34,361 bases of DNA, from the NCBI RefSeq assembly GCF_029263155.1, contig NZ_JAJCYB010000025.1, forward strand, positions 1 through 34,361, read 5' to 3'. Below are positions 31,495-34,361 of this stretch, piece by piece. The number at the start of each line of letters is the position of its first letter. Positions within the stretch are counted from its first letter, which is position 1. This DNA comes from Pseudonocardia sp. GTDB taxonomy: Bacteria > Actinomycetota > Actinomycetes > Mycobacteriales > Pseudonocardiaceae. A program made the position numbers and the translations under genes. The notes beneath the pieces are model-generated. The model searched no databases. It saw only the letters and a list, made by a program, of their open reading frames with translations, and had not been told where the DNA came from.

Positions 31495-32265
31495 CTACTC
31501 GCCGCCGGGCCCCGGCAGGAGGGAGTCGAGCTCCGCCGGGCCGGCCGGGCTCGCGTCGTCGGTCGGGACGTCGTCGGTCGGCGTGGCGTCGTCGCTCGGC
31601 CCGGTGCCCGGCGAAGGCTCGCCCGCCGGCTCCGGGGAGACCTCGGGCTCGGCCGTCGCTGCCGCGCCCTCGCTGTCTGGGCCCTCGCTGTCTGGGCCCT
31701 CGGTGCCTGGGCCCTCGGTGGGAGCAGCCTCGGACTCCGCGGGTGACACCGGTTCCGCGGCGGCGGGCTCCGGGGCGAGGACGCGCCCGATCGACGTCCC
31801 GGGCTCGCCCCGGGTCACCGTCGACCCGCTGACCAGCTCCAGGCCGGTGACGGCGACGAGCGCCAGCACGAACACGGCGACCGTGGCGAGCACGGCGGTC
31901 CGCAGCCGCCGGCGCGGCGGGCTCGGCGTCGGCGGCTCGGGTTCCGGCTCGGCGTCGGGCGGTGCCGGGTCGGTGCCGTCGGGATCGCCCGGGCGGGCCA
32001 GCCGGATGCGGGTGACGACCGTGTCGCGGGTGCGGTCCAGCGAGCGCTGGTACAGCGTGGTGGCCACCGTGCTCGCCACCGACCCGATGGCCGCGCCCGC
32101 GACGGTCCCCGCCGCGCCGAGGTAGGAGCCGAGCACCGCGGCCGTCGCAGCGGCCCCCGCCCCGGCGATGATCTTGTTGACGGTGAGGTCGGGGGCCTTG
32201 GCGGGGGTCTGCACCTCCAGTTCGGAGGTCGGCGCGGCGGGTGGGGCGGCGGGGTGGGGTGACAT
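31495..32265 (-). CDS. Membrane protein with a glycine-zipper N-region and an acidic repeat tail
   Basis: The 256-residue protein starts at the ATG at 32265. Residues about 28-70 (NKIIAGAGAAATAAVLGSYL, then GAAGTVAGAAIGSVASTVAT) form a Gly/Ala-zipper-like hydrophobic region, followed by LYQRSLDRTRD. A basic PPRRRLRTAVL stretch leads into a clear membrane helix (about 121-143, TAVLATVAVFVLALVAVTGL). The last about 110 residues are Pro/Glu/Asp-rich with GTEGPDSEGPDSEG repeats and are predicted to be outside the cell. Similar proteins are common in actinobacteria, but I know no function. It ends five bases from the convergent thiE. Confidence 0.8.
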   Translation of the reverse strand: MSPHPAAPPAAPTSELEVQTPAKAPDLTVNKIIAGAGAAATAAVLGSYLGAAGTVAGAAIGSVASTVATTLYQRSLDRTRDTVVTRIRLARPGDPDGTDPAPPDAEPEPEPPTPSPPRRRLRTAVLATVAVFVLALVAVTGLELVSGSTVTRGEPGTSIGRVLAPEPAAAEPVSPAESEAAPTEGPGTEGPDSEGPDSEGAAATAEPEVSPEPAGEPSPGTGPSDDATPTDDVPTDDASPAGPAELDSLLPGPGGE

Positions 32266-32361
32266 GGCTCCGTTCGATCCGGCTCGGCTGGACAGGTCTC
32301 ACCCAGTCCAGCGAACGGGATCTCGGAATCGTTTCAGACGATCATGTCCGAGTGGTGGCGT

Positions 32362-33009
32362 TCACGATCCGGCGGGATGGCGTACCCCGCCGTGCCCCTC
32401 CGGCAGCGCGGAGCGGACCAGCGGCCACGACAGCGCGATGCACACCGCGACCAGCGGCCAGGTGAGTACGGTCTGCGCGATCCCGAGTGCCACCACCGCG
32501 TCGGCGAAGTACAGGGGCAGGAACACCGCCAGCCGCACGACGTACTGCGCCACCCACACCCAGCTCGCACGCTGGTAGCCGCGCAGCAGGTCCGGGTCGC
32601 GCCGCCAGCGGGTGCGCTGGCCGAGCAGCGTGCCCGCCACCAGGCCCAGCAACGGCCAGCGGACGACGATCGACACCGCCCACGCCAGCGCGCTCACGGC
32701 GTTGCTGGCGATCCGGACCAGGAAGAAGTCGGCCGCGCGGCCGGTCGACAGCGCGATGACGGCGGCGAGGGCCACACCGAGCAGCCCGAAGACGACCGCG
32801 CGTGGCGGGGTGCCGGCCCGCAGCCGGACCACGGCGACCACACCCGCCGCGAGCACGGCCGCGCCGCCACCCCACGCGACCGGTGCCGCCCAGTCCAGCG
32901 TGACGGCGAGCAGCCAGAACGCCACGAACGCGGCGACCGGTGCCGAGGCGTCGACGGCGCCACCGCGCCCGCCCAGGACCTCGGCGAGCGACGGCTCGGA
33001 AGTGGTCAC
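32362..33009 (-). CDS. DUF3159 integral membrane protein
   Basis: The 215-residue protein starts at a GTG (33009). After SLAEVLGGRGGAVDASAPVA it has about six hydrophobic segments, among them AFVAFWLLAVTLDWAAPVAW, ALAAVIALSTGRAADFFLVR, and VVRLAVFLPLYFADAVVALG. The GRAADFFLVRIASNAVSALA and WRRDPDLLRGYQRASWVWV stretches match DUF3159, an actinobacterial membrane family of unknown function. The motif spacing is full length. No operon partner is evident. Confidence 0.88.
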   Translation of the reverse strand: MTTSEPSLAEVLGGRGGAVDASAPVAAFVAFWLLAVTLDWAAPVAWGGGAAVLAAGVVAVVRLRAGTPPRAVVFGLLGVALAAVIALSTGRAADFFLVRIASNAVSALAWAVSIVVRWPLLGLVAGTLLGQRTRWRRDPDLLRGYQRASWVWVAQYVVRLAVFLPLYFADAVVALGIAQTVLTWPLVAVCIALSWPLVRSALPEGHGGVRHPAGS

Positions 33010-33136
33010 CCGCTAAGGGTGCCCTATCGACACGGATAGATCACCGCCACTGGCGCGAACGGCGGTGGTTGGGTGATCCTGGAACGACTTCCGCGCGTCG
33101 GGGACGTGGCCCGGACATGAACGAAAGGCGGTCGTC

Positions 33137-33934
33137 GTGGGTACCTGGAACAGCTTCGTGGCGATCGGTGACAGCTTCACGGAGGGACTGGACGACTGGC
33201 GCTCCGACGGCTCGCCGCGCGGCTGGGCGGATCGCGTCGCCGAGCATCTCGCGTACGGGGGTCCCGGGCCCCGTCCGGGCTTCCGCTACGCCAACCTCGC
33301 CGTGCGCGGCAAGCTCCTCGACCAGATCGTGGAGGACCAGCTGCCGGTCGCGGAACGGCTGCGGCCCGACCTCGTGGCGTTCTGTGCGGGCGGCAACGAC
33401 CTGATCAGGTTCTCCTGCGACGTCGACGACCTCGCCCGCCGCTTCGACGCCGCGCTCGGCCGGATCGCGGCCACCGGTGCCGACGTGTTCGTGTTCACCG
33501 GGTTCGACCTGGGTCGCATGCACCCGCTCATCGCCCGGCTGCGCGGCCGGGTCGCCTGCTTCAACGAGTTCATGCGGGTCAGTGCGGAGCGGCACGGCAG
33601 CCGGGTCGTCGACCTGTGGGGGATGGCGCCACTCGCCGACCCGCGGGCGTGGGGTCCCGACCGGCTGCACCTGCGACCCGACGCCCACCGCCGCGTCGCG
33701 CTGCGCGTGCTGGAGACGCTCGGCGAGCCGGTCACCGAGGACTGGCGCGTGCCGCTCCCGGACGGCGCGCGCGCCCCGTGGCGCGACCGGCAGCTCGACG
33801 ACCTGCGCTGGATGCGCGAGTTCGCGATGCCGTTCGTCCGCAAGCGGATCCAGGGCCGCAACACCGGTGACGGCTTCCTGCCGAAGCGACCGGAGCTGCT
33901 GCCCCTGGACCACGGCGTCGCGCCACAGGGCTGA
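33137..33934 (+). CDS. SGNH/GDSL-family hydrolase
   Basis: The 265-residue protein starts at the GTG at 33137, after GAAAGGCGG. Block I is VAIGDSFTEGLDD (nucleophile Ser), block III is CAGGNDLIRF (oxyanion Asn), and block V is DRLHLRPDAHRRVA (Asp-x-x-His), so the catalytic set is complete. There is no signal peptide, so it is probably a cytoplasmic esterase or lipase; the substrate is unknown. The C-terminal 60 residues are basic and rich in Arg (MREFAMPFVRKRIQGRN), typical of this actinobacterial subgroup. Confidence 0.92.
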   Translation: MGTWNSFVAIGDSFTEGLDDWRSDGSPRGWADRVAEHLAYGGPGPRPGFRYANLAVRGKLLDQIVEDQLPVAERLRPDLVAFCAGGNDLIRFSCDVDDLARRFDAALGRIAATGADVFVFTGFDLGRMHPLIARLRGRVACFNEFMRVSAERHGSRVVDLWGMAPLADPRAWGPDRLHLRPDAHRRVALRVLETLGEPVTEDWRVPLPDGARAPWRDRQLDDLRWMREFAMPFVRKRIQGRNTGDGFLPKRPELLPLDHGVAPQG

Positions 33935-33942
33935 TCCCCGGC

Positions 33943-33982
33943 CGGCGGGCTCCCCCGAGCCCGCCGACCGAGCCCGCCGACC
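33943..33982. terminator. Bidirectional terminator between the SGNH and ectD genes
   Basis: A 10-bp perfect stem (33943-33952 with 33957-33966) with loop CCCC lies between the two convergent stops. The right arm belongs to a tandem duplicate GAGCCCGCCGACC (33957-33969, 33970-33982). Confidence 0.6.
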
Positions 33983-33997
33983 GAGGTGCTCCGGGGA

Positions 33998-34361
33998 TCA
34001 GACCGGGGTGATGGTGCGTGCCGCCACGTGCAGGGGCCGCGGCGAGGGCGCCGAGAACGGCTCCTCCAGCGCGTTGTGCACGCTGTTGAACACCACGAAG
34101 ATGTTCGAGCGCGGGTAGGGGGTGATGTTGCCGCCCGAGCCGTGCATGCAGTTGGAGTCGAACAGGGTGGCCGAGCCGGCGGGGCCGGTGAGCATGGCGA
34201 TGCCGTGGCGGTCGGCCAGTGCGGTGAGGCTGTCCTGGTCGGGGGTGCCGATCTCCTGCTCGCGCAGGGATTGCTTGTAGTGGTCGGCGGGGGTCTGTCC
34301 GACGCAGGCGACGAACTCCTTGTGCGACCCGGGCATGATCATCAGGCAGCCGTTGTGGGCG
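33998..34361 (-). CDS. ectD: Ectoine hydroxylase EctD, C-terminal part (runs off the right edge)
   Basis: Only the last about 120 codons are present; the frame is open through 34360. It reads HNGCLMIMPGSHKEFVACVG, then QTPADHYKQSLREQEIGTPD, and SNCMHGSGGNITPYPRSNIF, with the third iron-ligand His in MHGS and a 2-oxoglutarate-binding Arg in PRSN. EctD hydroxylates ectoine to 5-hydroxyectoine using iron, oxygen and 2-oxoglutarate. The N-terminal HxD ligand pair lies outside the window. ectABC is expected further right on the same strand. Confidence 0.9.
   Translation of the reverse strand, partial: AHNGCLMIMPGSHKEFVACVGQTPADHYKQSLREQEIGTPDQDSLTALADRHGIAMLTGPAGSATLFDSNCMHGSGGNITPYPRSNIFVVFNSVHNALEEPFSAPSPRPLHVAARTITPV

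Overview
This is a very GC-rich actinobacterial chromosome segment. Nearly every real gene shows strong third-position GC, GTG starts are common, and neighbouring genes often overlap by 1-11 bases. The gene set (mycofactocin, NDMA-dependent methanol dehydrogenase, form II cox genes, ectoine hydroxylase) suggests Pseudonocardiaceae, most likely a Pseudonocardia-like organism. That is an inference from gene content, not from a marker gene.

Layout. 1-134 looks like the end of an IS21-like element that continues to the left. 389-3607 holds accessory genes: a DUF2188 protein with Ala-rich helical repeats, a hydrolase-like/luciferase-like fusion that lacks its catalytic Ser and His, a small unknown protein, an AHSA1 protein with its middle deleted, and a gene tail. 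3634-7433 encodes a secreted GH6 cellulase, an acyl-CoA synthetase and a membrane Ser/Thr kinase. 7441-12768 (minus) carries a probable mycofactocin-glycan methyltransferase (MftM), a small unknown protein, a CoxE-like VWA protein, a MoxR ATPase and an NDMA-dependent methanol/alcohol dehydrogenase. 12944-14026 is a DUF952-GNAT fusion. 14130-23377 is the mycofactocin locus: mftA, mftB, mftC, two OYE/FadH-type flavoproteins, mftE, an antisense phosphatase-like gene and mftF. 23657-28352 is a coxS-coxL-coxM-coxG cluster of form II type. 28662-31489 is thiamine synthesis: thiO-thiS-thiG behind a TPP riboswitch, with thiE divergent. 31495-34361 holds a membrane protein with acidic repeats, a DUF3159 protein, an SGNH hydrolase and the 3' end of ectD.

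How the genes may work together. MftA is cut and cross-linked by MftB/MftC and trimmed by MftE. MftF adds glucose, and the methyltransferase at 7441 probably caps the glycan. The resulting redox cofactor re-oxidises the tightly bound NAD(P)H of the alcohol dehydrogenase at 11476. mftD, which usually lies between mftC and mftE, is absent here and two flavoproteins occupy its place. The MoxR/VWA pair resembles known metal-centre activases, and both proteins carry His-Gly tracts, so they may mature the dehydrogenase, the cox enzyme or both. The form II CoxL could be an aldehyde-oxidising molybdenum hydroxylase downstream of the alcohol dehydrogenase; this is a hypothesis.

The most notable details are: the first OYE-type protein has lost three of the four Fe-S cysteines that its neighbour keeps at identical spacing; a palindromic element is inserted in frame in that same gene; a dispersed GCGCGAG-type repeat lies inside the second one; His-Gly tracts occur in both activase proteins; and a short AT-rich motif is shared by the mftA and dehydrogenase promoter regions.
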